A stretch of DNA of 64,000 bases, taken from an uncultured Lewinella sp. (GTDB taxonomy: Bacteria; Bacteroidota; Bacteroidia; Chitinophagales; Saprospiraceae). Both the position numbers and the translations under genes were made by a program. The notes below the pieces were generated by a model. It was not told where the DNA came from. It saw only the letters and a program-made list of their open reading frames with translations, and did no database searches. Of this stretch, positions 1 to 9,147 are shown piece by piece. The stretch covers positions 1 through 64,000 of the forward strand of contig CAJXOS010000014.1 of assembly GCA_913057725.1 (NCBI GenBank), written 5' to 3'. Within the stretch, counting starts at the first letter, position 1. Each line of letters starts with the position of its first letter.

Positions 1-1797
1 AAAGTGGCTTGGGCGCTGCGTAGCGCTGGCCTCGGGTTACTTGCAAATATTCCTGGTGACTCCAAAGCCGTTGCCTGCATCGAAGATACTGCGGTAGAGT
101 TAGCAGACTTGCCAAACTATATTGAAGAGTTTAGCGAGTTGATGAAGGAATTTGACCAGAGCCCGGTTTATTACGCTCATGCCGGAGCCGGAGAGTTACA
201 TCTTCGGCCAATTCTTAACCTGAAGAAATCTGAGGATGTCGAGCAGTTTTACCAAATCAGCTTAGCCACCGCCAAATTGGTGAAAAAATATCGTGGTTCA
301 CTCAGTGGCGAGCACGGAGATGGCCGAGTTCGGGCTGAATTCATTCCGCTGATGGTCGGGGAGAGAAACTACGATCTCTTCAAGGAAATCAAATCTACCT
401 GGGACCCACACAATATCTTTAATCCAGGTAAGATTGTGAACGCGGCACCAATGAACAGTTCCCTGCGGTACGAGCCAGAACAAGAGACGGCCGCAATTGA
501 AACCGTATTTGATTTTGATGCAGTTGGAGGCATCTTGCGTGCTGCTGAAAAGTGTAACGGTTCAGGTGACTGTCGGAAGTTGCCACTTTCAGGCGGAACA
601 ATGTGCCCTAGCTACCAAGCCACCCGGAATGAGCAGGACACCACCCGCGCACGCGCCAATACCTTACGCGAGTTTTTGACGCAAAGCGCAAAGGCCAACC
701 GTTTTGATCATGAAGAGATAAAAGCAGTAATGGACCTCTGTCTTTCCTGTAAAGGCTGCACGTCAGAGTGTCCTTCTAATGTTGATATGGCCGGACTTAA
801 AGCGGAGTTCTTGTACCAATACTACCAAAGCAATGGCACCCCACTGCGAGCGCGCTTATTTGCTTATCTGGATACATTTAACAGGATTGGTAGCTTTTGG
901 CCAGGCCTCTACAATTTCTTACTCACGAATAAGCTCACCTCCGGGCTGGCTAAGTCCGTGGTTGGTATTGCGGCCGAACGTAGCTTGCCCACTATTCACA
1001 GGTATTCATTACGCCAGTGGTTCATACAGGAGAAGCCCAAGCCGATTTCTCCTAGTGGTCGGATCGTCTACTTCTTTTGCGATGAGTTTACCAATTATAA
1101 TGATACTCCCATCGGCCAAAAGGCCATTCAATTGCTGGTGCATTTAGGCTACACCGTCAAGATGCTAAATCATCCTGAAAGCGGTCGGGCTGCGATATCA
1201 AAAGGCCTTCTAATGCGCGCTAAAGGCCTTGCCGAAGAGAATGTCCGGATATTCTCAGGAATCATTGATGCTGAAACCCCATTGTTAGGTGTGGAGCCCT
1301 CTACTATTTTGGGCTTTCGAGATGAGTATCCCCGGCTTGTCTCTAGCGAATTGAAAGAACGAGCTACAGCCCTTAGTGAAAATTGCCAGACTATAGAGGA
1401 GTTTCTCGCAGCAGAAATTAGAAATGGCAACTTATCGAGTGCTCCCTTTGAAAGGAAGGAAAAGCGCTTTCTATTACATGGACATTGCCATCAAAAATCG
1501 CTGTCGAATATAGAGGACACGATACAGCTTCTTTCTCTTCCTGAAAATTACCACGTACAATATGTTCCCTCTGGTTGCTGTGGGATGGCAGGGAGCTTTG
1601 GATACGAGGCTGAGCACTATGCCGTAAGCCAGCAGGTCGGTGAGTTGGTTCTATTTCCTGCTGTGCGCTCTGCGGCTCCAGAAACGATTATTGCCGCACC
1701 TGGAACGAGTTGCCGTCACCAAATAGCCGATGCCACTGGTCGTAAGGCTAAGCACCCGGTAGAGATTCTCTGGGACGCTCAAAATACCTCAGACTAG
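1..1797 (+). CDS. FAD-linked oxidase / Fe-S oxidoreductase fusion, C-terminal part (5' truncated)
   Basis: The reading frame is open from the first base, so this is the C-terminal ~598 residues of a gene starting outside the window. The first ~140 residues look like the C-terminal half of an FAD-linked oxidase of the D-lactate/glycolate dehydrogenase type, with the conserved SGEHGDGRVR and a WDPHNIFNPGK segment. A ferredoxin-like part follows, with a cysteine cluster near residue 183 (CNGSGDC) and CLSCKGCTSECP near residue 242. The end carries a CCG-type domain (HGHCHQKSL and SGCCGMAGSFGYE), typical of the electron-transferring half of such enzymes. Known relatives of ~950-1000 aa oxidise 2-hydroxy acids and pass electrons to the quinone pool or cytochromes; the substrate cannot be told here. 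The deaminase gene starts 2 bp after the stop, suggesting co-transcription. Confidence 0.85.
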   Translation, partial: KVAWALRSAGLGLLANIPGDSKAVACIEDTAVELADLPNYIEEFSELMKEFDQSPVYYAHAGAGELHLRPILNLKKSEDVEQFYQISLATAKLVKKYRGSLSGEHGDGRVRAEFIPLMVGERNYDLFKEIKSTWDPHNIFNPGKIVNAAPMNSSLRYEPEQETAAIETVFDFDAVGGILRAAEKCNGSGDCRKLPLSGGTMCPSYQATRNEQDTTRARANTLREFLTQSAKANRFDHEEIKAVMDLCLSCKGCTSECPSNVDMAGLKAEFLYQYYQSNGTPLRARLFAYLDTFNRIGSFWPGLYNFLLTNKLTSGLAKSVVGIAAERSLPTIHRYSLRQWFIQEKPKPISPSGRIVYFFCDEFTNYNDTPIGQKAIQLLVHLGYTVKMLNHPESGRAAISKGLLMRAKGLAEENVRIFSGIIDAETPLLGVEPSTILGFRDEYPRLVSSELKERATALSENCQTIEEFLAAEIRNGNLSSAPFERKEKRFLLHGHCHQKSLSNIEDTIQLLSLPENYHVQYVPSGCCGMAGSFGYEAEHYAVSQQVGELVLFPAVRSAAPETIIAAPGTSCRHQIADATGRKAKHPVEILWDAQNTSD

Positions 1798-1799
1798 TC

Positions 1800-2291
1800 A
1801 TGAAAGATGAATACTTTATCCGGCAGACTTATGCCGTTGCACTGCAATCGGCAGAACTAGGCTTCGATCCCTTCTCCGCATTATTAGTCCAAGACGGAGT
1901 GGTTGTTGCCAGTACCTCAGACCATTGTATCATCGAATCTGATCCAACCGCACATGCCGAACTACACCTCATTCGCACTTACTGCCAACAAGAGAAGCGC
2001 ATTAGTTTAGAAGGGATTACGCTTTACTGCAATGTGGAACCTTGCGTGATGTGTAGTGGCGCTATTCATTGGGCTAAACTTGATCGAGTCGTCTATGGCG
2101 TTGGACAACAAGATCTGAAGAAAGTCAGCAAAGGCAAACCAAAACCTGATTGTAGGCATCTTATCAATACAGGAGGGAGTAGTATCGAAGTTGTTGGCCC
2201 AATACTGCCGGAGGAGGGCCTAGCAGTTTTGTCAGCCTTCCCTTTCAAATCCAAGAAAGAGCGATTTGCCGCACACTGGAAAAAGGACTAA
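1800..2291 (+). CDS. nucleoside deaminase (cytidine/deoxycytidylate deaminase fold)
   Basis: A 163-aa zinc-dependent deaminase. The zinc and catalytic signature is complete: HAE at residues 52-54 (His ligand, catalytic Glu) and PCVMC at 81-85 (two Cys ligands). The family includes guanine deaminase GuaD and tRNA adenosine deaminase TadA. The C-terminal extension ending in KKERFAAHWKKD resembles GuaD-type Bacteroidota proteins more than TadA, but the substrate is not decided by what can be seen. It starts 2 bp after the upstream dehydrogenase stop and is followed 15 bp later by a small membrane protein, so a three-gene operon is likely. Confidence 0.85.
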   Translation: MKDEYFIRQTYAVALQSAELGFDPFSALLVQDGVVVASTSDHCIIESDPTAHAELHLIRTYCQQEKRISLEGITLYCNVEPCVMCSGAIHWAKLDRVVYGVGQQDLKKVSKGKPKPDCRHLINTGGSSIEVVGPILPEEGLAVLSAFPFKSKKERFAAHWKKD

Positions 2292-2306
2292 GCATTTTGC
2301 AAGGAT

Positions 2307-2801
2307 ATGATTTCGAAATGGATCACTAAGGTTGGCTACTTACAAGTACTGGTTTCAGTAGGTTTTGCCGTTTTGTGGGTAAATCTGCTCCTTTTGAGTA
2401 TTGCGACATTTATACCGTATCTACTTCTATTGCTTGCCATTGCATTTCTACTCCCAATCTTCCTACTGGTCCAAACTGTTCAGTACCGAAGCCATCGGGC
2501 GTATTTCTTTGTGATGTCCATCATAGTGGCGTCCATGTTGAAAAGTACTGGAATGCTGGCATGGCAAATCAGTAATTGGTTTGAAGCTCAAGCAAACCCG
2601 AATATAGTGAGCTGTGTCCTCATCGATCTACCCTTCGAACTTATCCTTTGTAGTTTCGTATTGGCATTAGGCATGCTATTGATCTCTATCCTACACTCAA
2701 GGGTGCTAGCAGAGACCTATCGGTGGAATATACGGTCGTTCCTACTGGCCTTATTTAATGCACTACTCCTAGTTGGACTCTTTACGGCGCAATACTTTTA
2801 A
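2307..2801 (+). CDS. small integral membrane protein, unknown
   Basis: A 164-aa, very hydrophobic protein with about four predicted membrane segments (near residues 12-32, 36-56, 67-85 and a long C-terminal pair around 108-160). No motif was recognised. It follows the deaminase by 15 bp on the same strand and probably ends the operon; the next gene is convergent, with stops only 12 bp apart. Function unknown. Confidence 0.6.
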   Translation: MISKWITKVGYLQVLVSVGFAVLWVNLLLLSIATFIPYLLLLLAIAFLLPIFLLVQTVQYRSHRAYFFVMSIIVASMLKSTGMLAWQISNWFEAQANPNIVSCVLIDLPFELILCSFVLALGMLLISILHSRVLAETYRWNIRSFLLALFNALLLVGLFTAQYF

Positions 2802-2813
2802 TTCGGGCTTTCA

Positions 2814-4523
2814 CTAATTCTTGATTAGAACCCTTGCGAGCCGACCTCTTGGGGTAAGTAGCTCTAAATGATAACTTCCTACAGGAAATAACTGTAGGTC
2901 TACAGGAATGGACTGCTCTGGGGAGACTTCTCCGCTTTTCACCATTTTTCCTTGTGTATTGTAAATGCGGAACACCCCTCCGTCTTCATGTGCAATCCAA
3001 AAAATGTCAGCACTTGGATTAGGATAAATGGAGAGTTTGTCGCTGTGTTCCACATCTTCGATGTCTGTCAGTGAAGCTTGAATTTCCCAAACTTCCTGGC
3101 ATCCATTCAAATCCGTTACAATCAGCGTATAGACCTGATCAGAAACAAGATTACTAGCCGTCATGCCACTGTTGCCGTTGCTCCACTGGTATTGATACGG
3201 GAAAGTCCCACCACTTACAAAAGCAGTTGCCGTCAGCAGTTCATCTGACTGTGGTGCAAAGCTCAAGTTCAGTTCAAAAGCTTGGGGTTCACTGACCAGT
3301 ACATTTCCTGCAAGCCCACAACCACTGGCATTAATATTATACCCGTACTCTCCGCCAGAAAGGGAGCTAGGTTCCAGACCACTGAGATCATCATTCCACA
3401 GGAGTTCATATGGTGGTAGTCCGCCGGATACGTCGAGAATAATTCCACCATCCTCTGCACCAGGACAACTCACATCCTGTACCTGAGCCTCAACCATTAA
3501 TGGTGCCACAAAGTCTAGCTCAAAGCTGACTTGGTCCACACAGCCATTTCCATCTGTCAAGGACAAGCCATACTGGCCGCTAGACATTTGAAAAAGCAGT
3601 GGAGCTGAACTACCAGTACTCCATTGATAAGTGTAGGGACCAGAACCATTGATCGGGAGTGTTGATACAATTAGATTCCCATCTCCGCATCCATAATTGA
3701 CCTGAACGTTGGCATCCAAAGGCGGGCCGTCCGGCAAGAAGGTATCAAACTCCTTTACACAGCCGCCGTCGTCGGTGATACTCAGTTGATAGCTACCACT
3801 GTTCACATCAGAGAGTTGCGGACCTGCGTCGCCATTTGACCAATTGTATTGTAGTTCACCAACGCCACCACTAGCATCCGCTGTGACGGCACCATTAGCA
3901 GCGCCACTACAGGTTGGAGAAGTATCTGTGAAGACTACTTCGATTGGAGGTGGCGCGCCAATAGGAATAGACCCTTTTTGTCGGCATCCTCTTTCGTCAA
4001 TAATGAAAAAAACATACTCTCCAGGACAGAGGTTCTCACGACTAGCACCTACTTCATTATCACTCCAGGTAATTGTTAGTTGCCCTGTACCACCGCCGAC
4101 GGTCAGTTCGACCCAACCATCACAACTTTCAGCACAAAGGGCATCAGAAATAGCAATGTCCAGAACCAGGATGCGATCAGGCTCACCAATTTCTATGGTA
4201 TCCAAAGCGATCTCTCCTGTATTGTCTTCCACTGTGATGACATAAGTGTTAGCTTCTAGGTTTCCGCCAATTGGACCACCTACTCCTTCATCCATCTGGC
4301 TGCCGCCAGAAAAAACAAAGGAAGAACCGAGTCTACGCCACTCATAAGAATAGGGGCCTTCTCCCCCACTAATTATCCAGGATAGCTCTCCGTCATCATC
4401 GCTATGACATTGCAGCGAGTCTGTCTGGGCATTGATTTGTAGAGGAGTCTGCGCCCCGCAGTAGGTAGAAAAAGCCATAGAAATGGCTAATAGAAGGAGG
4501 ATAGGTACAGTTTTGCTAGTCAT
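2814..4523 (-). CDS. secreted T9SS cargo with SprB-like repeats
   Basis: A 569-aa secreted protein. Residues 1-24 form a signal peptide. About six SprB-like beta-sandwich repeats follow (roughly 26-115, 118-190, 193-263, 268-338, 341-412, 415-485), each with the Y-x-W-S-N-G core (YNWSNGDAG, YQWSTGSSA, YQWSNGNSG) and a YxLxVTDxNGC-type end. Residues 497-569 are a type A T9SS C-terminal sorting domain (start SIYPNPSADIFWI, then FRIYNTQGKMV). Such proteins are exported through the outer membrane and attached to or shed from the surface; SprB itself is the gliding adhesin of Flavobacterium. A -7-like element TATTTTTG lies at 4579-4572 on the minus strand, about 50 bp upstream of the start. Confidence 0.88.
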   Translation of the reverse strand: MTSKTVPILLLLAISMAFSTYCGAQTPLQINAQTDSLQCHSDDDGELSWIISGGEGPYSYEWRRLGSSFVFSGGSQMDEGVGGPIGGNLEANTYVITVEDNTGEIALDTIEIGEPDRILVLDIAISDALCAESCDGWVELTVGGGTGQLTITWSDNEVGASRENLCPGEYVFFIIDERGCRQKGSIPIGAPPPIEVVFTDTSPTCSGAANGAVTADASGGVGELQYNWSNGDAGPQLSDVNSGSYQLSITDDGGCVKEFDTFLPDGPPLDANVQVNYGCGDGNLIVSTLPINGSGPYTYQWSTGSSAPLLFQMSSGQYGLSLTDGNGCVDQVSFELDFVAPLMVEAQVQDVSCPGAEDGGIILDVSGGLPPYELLWNDDLSGLEPSSLSGGEYGYNINASGCGLAGNVLVSEPQAFELNLSFAPQSDELLTATAFVSGGTFPYQYQWSNGNSGMTASNLVSDQVYTLIVTDLNGCQEVWEIQASLTDIEDVEHSDKLSIYPNPSADIFWIAHEDGGVFRIYNTQGKMVKSGEVSPEQSIPVDLQLFPVGSYHLELLTPRGRLARVLIKN

Positions 4524-4633
4524 TTTGAAGTTGTTCCGGGATATCTACTCAAAGGCGCTTTTCGCTCCTGACAAAAATACATGCTCTACTACAGATTGCA
4601 GTATTTATCATGATATTTCCGTCGCATCCTTGC

Positions 4634-4676
4634 TGACAAAGATCATGTGAATTATCCTATCTTACGACCATCTTTG
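4634..4676 (+). promoter_or_regulatory. CRP/FNR-like operator plus -7 element upstream of the universal stress protein gene
   Basis: The palindrome TGACAAAGATCA (4634-4645) fits TGAY-N4-RTCA, the half-site pattern of CRP/FNR-family regulators. A -7 like element CATCTTTG (4669-4676; Bacteroidota consensus TAnnTTTG) begins 29.5 nt from the palindrome centre. No -33 TTG sits at the expected distance, as is common in activator-dependent promoters. The same geometry recurs at three other promoters in this cluster. Confidence 0.6.
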
Positions 4677-4709
4677 GATGAAGGATCAAACCTAAGTTGA
4701 CGTAACTGT

Positions 4710-5552
4710 ATGAATATTCTCTGCCCCACTGACTTTTCTCCGGTAGCCAACTTTGCTTTCAATGCTGCCTGCCAACTTGCTCAGCGACTTGGCGCTACCT
4801 TGTATTTATTCCACTGCCATGAGCTTGGTAAAGATTGGTCAACGGATGAGGAATGGAATGAACAGTTTGATCCACTCCAGGAAGCAGCTGCCGGTGCCGC
4901 TGGTGAGCAATTGGACAAACTACGTGAGCTAGCAGAAAACAAAGGTGTAGCTTGTGAAGTAGAGCAAAGAGAAGGTGATTTTTTCGAAGAACTAGTAAAG
5001 GTCACAGAAGAGATGCCCTTTAGTTTTGTAGTAATGGGTTCTCATGGAGCGAGTGGTAAACGAGAATGGTTGATCGGCTCAAACACGCAAAAGGCCATCC
5101 GTAAACTGCACATCAACACCTTGGTTGTGAAAGGCCCAATTTCAGAACTTAAGTTTCCGAAAGCCGTGTTTGCAACGGGCCTGCTGATGGAGGACCAAAT
5201 TGCCTTTAAGCACTTCCTCGAATTAACTGATGATCTCGGCGTAGAAGAAGTACATGTTTTGACTATTCACACCTCGGGTTTATTTACTCCCCCTCAGATT
5301 GTAATGCAGGAAGCGCTGAAGGACTTCAAGGCCATCGCCGGAGGATATCCATGCCAGTCGCATTACTATGACGACATCAGCGTTGAAGCAGGTATTCGCC
5401 GCTTTGTGGATGAAGAAAAGGCAGACCTGATCGCTATCTCAAACCATGTTCGAGCTCCTTTCAAACGGATATTCAGAGGTAGTACGGTAGAAATGATTGT
5501 TAATCATGCTAATGTGCCCGTACTAAGCATCGATTATCCCGCCGTTTCATAG
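4710..5552 (+). CDS. universal stress protein, tandem UspA domains
   Basis: A 280-aa cytoplasmic protein with two UspA domains (about 1-142 and 146-278). Domain 1 keeps the ATP-binding signature G-2x-G-9x-G-S-N in GSHGASGKREWLIGSN; domain 2 has only a degenerate version (ISNHVRAPFKRIFRGST). USPs bind ATP and/or dimerise and act in energy and stress signalling; partners are not known here. Its promoter carries a CRP/FNR-like palindrome shared with two other USP transcripts and the CBS gene, so it is likely co-regulated with them. The 3' end overlaps the convergent threonine aldolase gene by 19 bp. Confidence 0.88.
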   Translation: MNILCPTDFSPVANFAFNAACQLAQRLGATLYLFHCHELGKDWSTDEEWNEQFDPLQEAAAGAAGEQLDKLRELAENKGVACEVEQREGDFFEELVKVTEEMPFSFVVMGSHGASGKREWLIGSNTQKAIRKLHINTLVVKGPISELKFPKAVFATGLLMEDQIAFKHFLELTDDLGVEEVHVLTIHTSGLFTPPQIVMQEALKDFKAIAGGYPCQSHYYDDISVEAGIRRFVDEEKADLIAISNHVRAPFKRIFRGSTVEMIVNHANVPVLSIDYPAVS

Positions 5553-6562
5553 TTAGAAAGGACTTCAATTACGCGCTCCATCATTTCTGAACTGATATCT
5601 AAATGAAAGGTCAATCTGACCGTTTGTGGTCCAAAGGCAACTGCTAGTATGCCTTGCTCCTCCATAGTAGCCAGAAAATCAGCCGCGCTAAGCTTACCCG
5701 CCAAGTCAAAAATGACAATATTAGATTGTACAGGTCTGACAGCACTGACGTAAGATTGTTGTTGTAGTACGGCCCCCGCCTGACGTGCTCGTTGGTTGTC
5801 AATGCTTAGGCGTTCTACGTTGTTTTGTAGTGCATAAAGACCAGCGGCTGCTATGTACCCTGCTTGGCGCATGCCTCCTCCCATTACTTTGCGAACTCGC
5901 CTTGCTTTCTTGATAAAATCTACATCGCCAATTAGCAAAGAACCGACTGGAGCCCCAAGGCCCTTGCTTAGACAAATGGAAATGCTGTCGAAGGCTGCTC
6001 CCCAGGCCTTTGTGGTTTCTTGTGTTTCGACCAGCGCATTGAATAGTCTTGCACCGTCCAAATGTAGAGCCAGTCCACGCTCTTGGCACAAAGTTCTTAT
6101 TGGAAGCACTTCGGGTAGTCGGTATATGCTACCTCCACCCTTGTTGCAGGTGTTTTCAATGACAACCAGGCGAGAAACCGGCAACCAATCATAGTCCGCT
6201 TCAATTGCTTCCTCTACCTGCGATGCGGTGATCTTCCCATGTGTTCCCTTTAAGAGTTTCATGCTTACTCCGGAATGGAAAGCCGGACCGCCCGTCTCGT
6301 ACTGATACACATGGCTGCTTTGGTCGCAGATGATTTGATCCAATGGTTGGGTGTGGCACTTAATGGCAATCTGATTGGTCATGGTTCCAGAAGGACAATA
6401 GAGCGCGGCCTCCTTGCCAAACAACTCTGCGGTATAGGCCTCCAATCGATTAACGGTAGGGTCCTGGCGGAATACATCGTCGCCGACTTCCGCTGAGAAC
6501 ATGGCCTCCAACATAGCAGCTGAAGGTTTGGTTACAGTATCACTAATCAGGTTAACTATCAT
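5534..6562 (-). CDS. ltaE: low-specificity L-threonine aldolase
   Basis: A 342-aa PLP enzyme cleaving threonine/allo-threonine to glycine and acetaldehyde. Family features are clear: the N-terminal NLISDTVTKPSAAM, the YCPSGTMTNQIA segment, HLDGARLFNA with Asp169/Arg172 near the cofactor, and the PLP-binding Lys200 in ICLSKGLGAPVGS. The ATG at 6562 is chosen because family homology starts at MIVNLISDTV; an upstream in-frame start would add ten lysine-rich residues with no family match. It is convergent with the upstream USP gene, which it overlaps by 19 bp, and it divides two members of the stress cluster without sharing their operator. Confidence 0.9.
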   Translation of the reverse strand: MIVNLISDTVTKPSAAMLEAMFSAEVGDDVFRQDPTVNRLEAYTAELFGKEAALYCPSGTMTNQIAIKCHTQPLDQIICDQSSHVYQYETGGPAFHSGVSMKLLKGTHGKITASQVEEAIEADYDWLPVSRLVVIENTCNKGGGSIYRLPEVLPIRTLCQERGLALHLDGARLFNALVETQETTKAWGAAFDSISICLSKGLGAPVGSLLIGDVDFIKKARRVRKVMGGGMRQAGYIAAAGLYALQNNVERLSIDNQRARQAGAVLQQQSYVSAVRPVQSNIVIFDLAGKLSAADFLATMEEQGILAVAFGPQTVRLTFHLDISSEMMERVIEVLSNYETAG

Positions 6563-6653
6563 GCCACAAGGAGTTTTCTTTTTCGCCAGCACGAAATACG
6601 CGAATATTTCTAAAATGATGGCTCATCACTGCCAATAATATCTGAAGTGCAGA

Positions 6654-6718
6654 TGATTAATGTCACCATGTCGGTTGACGCCCATTAGGCCAAACAGGAA
6701 AGGAAGTCGTTAGTTTTG
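6654..6718 (+). promoter_or_regulatory. tandem CRP/FNR-like operators and -7 element of the USP-VIT1 operon
   Basis: Two palindromes lie 22 bp apart centre to centre: TGATTAATGTCA (6654-6665, full match to TGAY-N4-RTCA) and TGACGCCCATTA (6676-6687, one deviation). The proximal one is centred exactly 29.5 nt before TAGTTTTG (6711-6718), a perfect TAnnTTTG -7 element. With a start point about 12 nt after the TA, the proximal site sits near -41.5, the class II activator position. Confidence 0.6.
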
Positions 6719-6749
6719 ATTTGGGTCTACTCAACCAAAAACGAAACGC

Positions 6750-7550
6750 ATGAAAATCCTATGTCCTATCGATTTTTCGAGCGCATCTATCAATGCTTGT
6801 GGATGGGCAGCACGCCTACTAGAGCAGCTGGGAGGTGGTGAACTAGTTCTTTTGCACTGTATCAACGTGGTTAGTCGATCGGCTTTGTTTATCAAGGTTG
6901 ATGACGTCTTTAGAGAACAGGCAGAGAACGATATTAAAACACTCATTCCCAAAATCAAACGTATTGCACCTAGTGTATCGATCGAAGCCAAGATCGCCAA
7001 TCAGGATCCTAAAATTTTCATCCTGGGCTATCTCAAAGAGCATTCTTTTGATCTTGTGGTAACTGGCACGAAAGGGTTGAGCGCCTTAAAGGAGATGACC
7101 GTCGGAAGCACAACCGCCTTTCTGATGGATCATTCTCGAGTGCCGTTGATTGCAATTCCAGACGAGTTTAAATTCAAGCACCTACGTTCGATTGTAGTTG
7201 GCTTAGACGATGAGGCCAGTCATACGGAGGCGCTGATTCCAGTCTTGAAGTTGGCTCGCTTAAGCGGAGCGGAAATCACCTTTGTGAACACAACCACAGA
7301 TCTAGAAGACACAGAAGTGGGCGCCATAGAACTTCCTATGGAAGACATCAGCAATCAAGTGCTGAGTATTCGCCTACAAGAATCTATTCCAAAAACCCTC
7401 ACAAATTACTGTCTGGAGCAAGGCGCTGACCTTCTGGTTATGGTTCATCGCAAACGCCCCTGGCTAGAGCGGCTCTTCAAGACAAGTTTGACGAAGGAAG
7501 AACTCTTCGACATTCAGACTCCCCTATTCATCTTGCCAGCCGGCAGCTAA
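6750..7550 (+). CDS. universal stress protein, tandem UspA domains
   Basis: A 266-aa protein with two UspA folds. Domain 1 (about 1-140) has the nucleotide-binding pattern in GTKGLSALKEMTVGST. Domain 2 (about 145-265) has lost it (HRKRPWLERLFKTSLT). It starts an apparent operon: a periplasmic protein follows after 11 bp and a VIT1-type transporter after that. Its promoter has two CRP/FNR-like palindromes. The pairing with a metal transporter hints at a response to redox or iron/oxygen state, which is inference. Confidence 0.87.
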   Translation: MKILCPIDFSSASINACGWAARLLEQLGGGELVLLHCINVVSRSALFIKVDDVFREQAENDIKTLIPKIKRIAPSVSIEAKIANQDPKIFILGYLKEHSFDLVVTGTKGLSALKEMTVGSTTAFLMDHSRVPLIAIPDEFKFKHLRSIVVGLDDEASHTEALIPVLKLARLSGAEITFVNTTTDLEDTEVGAIELPMEDISNQVLSIRLQESIPKTLTNYCLEQGADLLVMVHRKRPWLERLFKTSLTKEELFDIQTPLFILPAGS

Positions 7551-7561
7551 ACAATTAGACC

Positions 7562-8308
7562 ATGATCAGATTATCCATCTTAATCAGCCTAATTGGACTA
7601 TTGTTTTCACCTCGAGCTTTGGCCAGTGAAATTCCTCCGTTCGTGTTTCCTCAGTTGGATCAGGCACTCATTAAAGTATGGTTGGCTGCTGATGAGAATG
7701 ATGAAAAGGCTTTAAGCGCGAATTATCGTCATTTCGTCAACCAATGGGAACAAAGCCGAACAGACATTGCCGAGTATCCACTGCGTTCGTATAATCCTTA
7801 TTTGCTCATTGGTACGCTCGATGGTTTGATCGATCATCTTGATTTGGCGCAACAGTTGCCAGATTTCGAAGAAGCTAAGGCGATAGTTGATGCTTTTCAA
7901 TGGGAATTTCAAACCGTTCGAGAATTTCACTATCAAGACTATTATCCGCTCGACCTCTGGTGGGACATCAATGCGGTATTTGCCGAAATATCAGACGCTA
8001 CTCATGACCCAAAACTAGGGCTATTGGAGTGGCAAGAGCTGGAGTGCTTATTTGATGAGATGGTCTGTTTGCTACATGATTATGAGGCACGAGCTGAAGA
8101 ACACTTAACTCAGTATGCACCTCAGGTCGATGAAGATGCTCATAAGGCAGCCATGAATCAGATCTATGAGTGCATCGCGTCTTACCAGGAAGCACTTACC
8201 TTTGGATATCAGCAAGACCTGGTTTGGCCTTGTGATCAAATTGCTGGTGCTTTACGGGACATTCTACGCTGTTACGTGCCAGCTGATACTGAAAGCTTAG
8301 TACAATAA
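7562..8308 (+). CDS. periplasmic helical protein, unknown
   Basis: A 248-aa protein with an N-terminal signal peptide (about 1-21, ending RALAS). The mature part is rich in acidic and aromatic residues and predicted alpha-helical, rather like four-helix-bundle periplasmic proteins such as imelysin or cytochrome c' folds, but it has no CxxCH haem motif and no motif I can name. It lies between a USP gene (11 bp gap) and the VIT1/CCC1 gene (start 1 bp after this stop), so it is probably translated from the same mRNA and may serve in metal handling on the periplasmic side; that role is inference. Confidence 0.65.
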   Translation: MIRLSILISLIGLLFSPRALASEIPPFVFPQLDQALIKVWLAADENDEKALSANYRHFVNQWEQSRTDIAEYPLRSYNPYLLIGTLDGLIDHLDLAQQLPDFEEAKAIVDAFQWEFQTVREFHYQDYYPLDLWWDINAVFAEISDATHDPKLGLLEWQELECLFDEMVCLLHDYEARAEEHLTQYAPQVDEDAHKAAMNQIYECIASYQEALTFGYQQDLVWPCDQIAGALRDILRCYVPADTESLVQ

Positions 8309-8309
8309 T

Positions 8310-9050
8310 ATGACATTATCGGATGGAATGGCTGGTGCGAATAAGAAACGGCCTGCCTTAATTACTCGCTGGCAAGCTTATTTAGGTGAATTTGTCTATG
8401 GTGGAATTGATGGTAGTATTACCACTTTTGCGGTAGTAGCTGGTGCTGCTGGTGCAAGTCTAAGTTCTGCCGTTGTACTCATTTTAGGTTTTGCCAACCT
8501 ATTTGCTGACGGACTTAGTATGTCTATTGGGGCTTACCTGGCTGCTCGCTCTGAGCAAGACAACTTCCGTAAACATCAAAACCAGGAATACTGGGAAGTA
8601 GAAAACCTTCCAGAGTTGGAACGGGAGGAAATCCGCGAAATCTACGCCGCGAAAGGCTTCTCTGGCGAACTCCTGGAACAAGTCGTAGAAGTCATCACAG
8701 CCGACAAGGATCGTTGGGTAGATGTGATGATGAAGGAAGAGTTGAAGATGATGCAAGAGACCCGTTCGCCTCGAACCATCGGTCTGGTCACCTTTGTCGC
8801 CTTCGTCGTTATCGGATTTGTTCCACTATTGTTCTACGTATTGGACTACGCTTTTGGGCTTTCTGTTGACCTATTCTGGGCCACAAGCCTACTAACAGGC
8901 TTGACCTTCCTTTTTATCGGATTCTGCAAGTCCTACGTCACTGAAACAAGTCATTGGAAGGGTATGTTGGAAACCTTAGCGCTTGGTGGTACAGCTGCGG
9001 TTGTCGCCTATTACGTCGGTGACTTTCTCGAAAAGATGATCTTGTCCTAA
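8310..9050 (+). CDS. VIT1/CCC1-family Fe2+/Mn2+ transporter
   Basis: A 246-aa membrane protein of the VIT1/CCC1 family, which moves ferrous iron or manganese out of the cytoplasm. The N-terminal membrane segment has the family motif [20 protein letters not shown] (about 31-50), followed by [21 protein letters not shown] Glu-rich cytoplasmic stretch (about 84-150, [17 protein letters not shown] and MKEELKMM) corresponds to the metal-binding domain between helices 2 and 3, and about three more helices complete the fold. It ends the USP-periplasmic protein-VIT1 operon driven by the CRP/FNR-like promoter at 6654-6718. Convergent with the CBS gene. Confidence 0.88.
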   Translation: MTLSDGMAGANKKRPALITRWQAYLGEFVYGGIDGSITTFAVVAGAAGASLSSAVVLILGFANLFADGLSMSIGAYLAARSEQDNFRKHQNQEYWEVENLPELEREEIREIYAAKGFSGELLEQVVEVITADKDRWVDVMMKEELKMMQETRSPRTIGLVTFVAFVVIGFVPLLFYVLDYAFGLSVDLFWATSLLTGLTFLFIGFCKSYVTETSHWKGMLETLALGGTAAVVAYYVGDFLEKMILS

Positions 9051-9147
9051 AACAAAACGGGCCGCAGCCGTTCTCCCACAACTGCGACCCACAAACCTGT
9101 CTATCAATCATGATCTTTTGATCACTTTAACAAGCTTACATCGGCAA

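Noticed and set aside
9111-9124. Palindrome TGATC-TTTT-GATCA between the VIT1 and CBS genes
   Set aside because: Spacing differs from the TGAY-N4-RTCA sites and it lies in a convergent 3' region, so it is more likely a weak hairpin than an operator.
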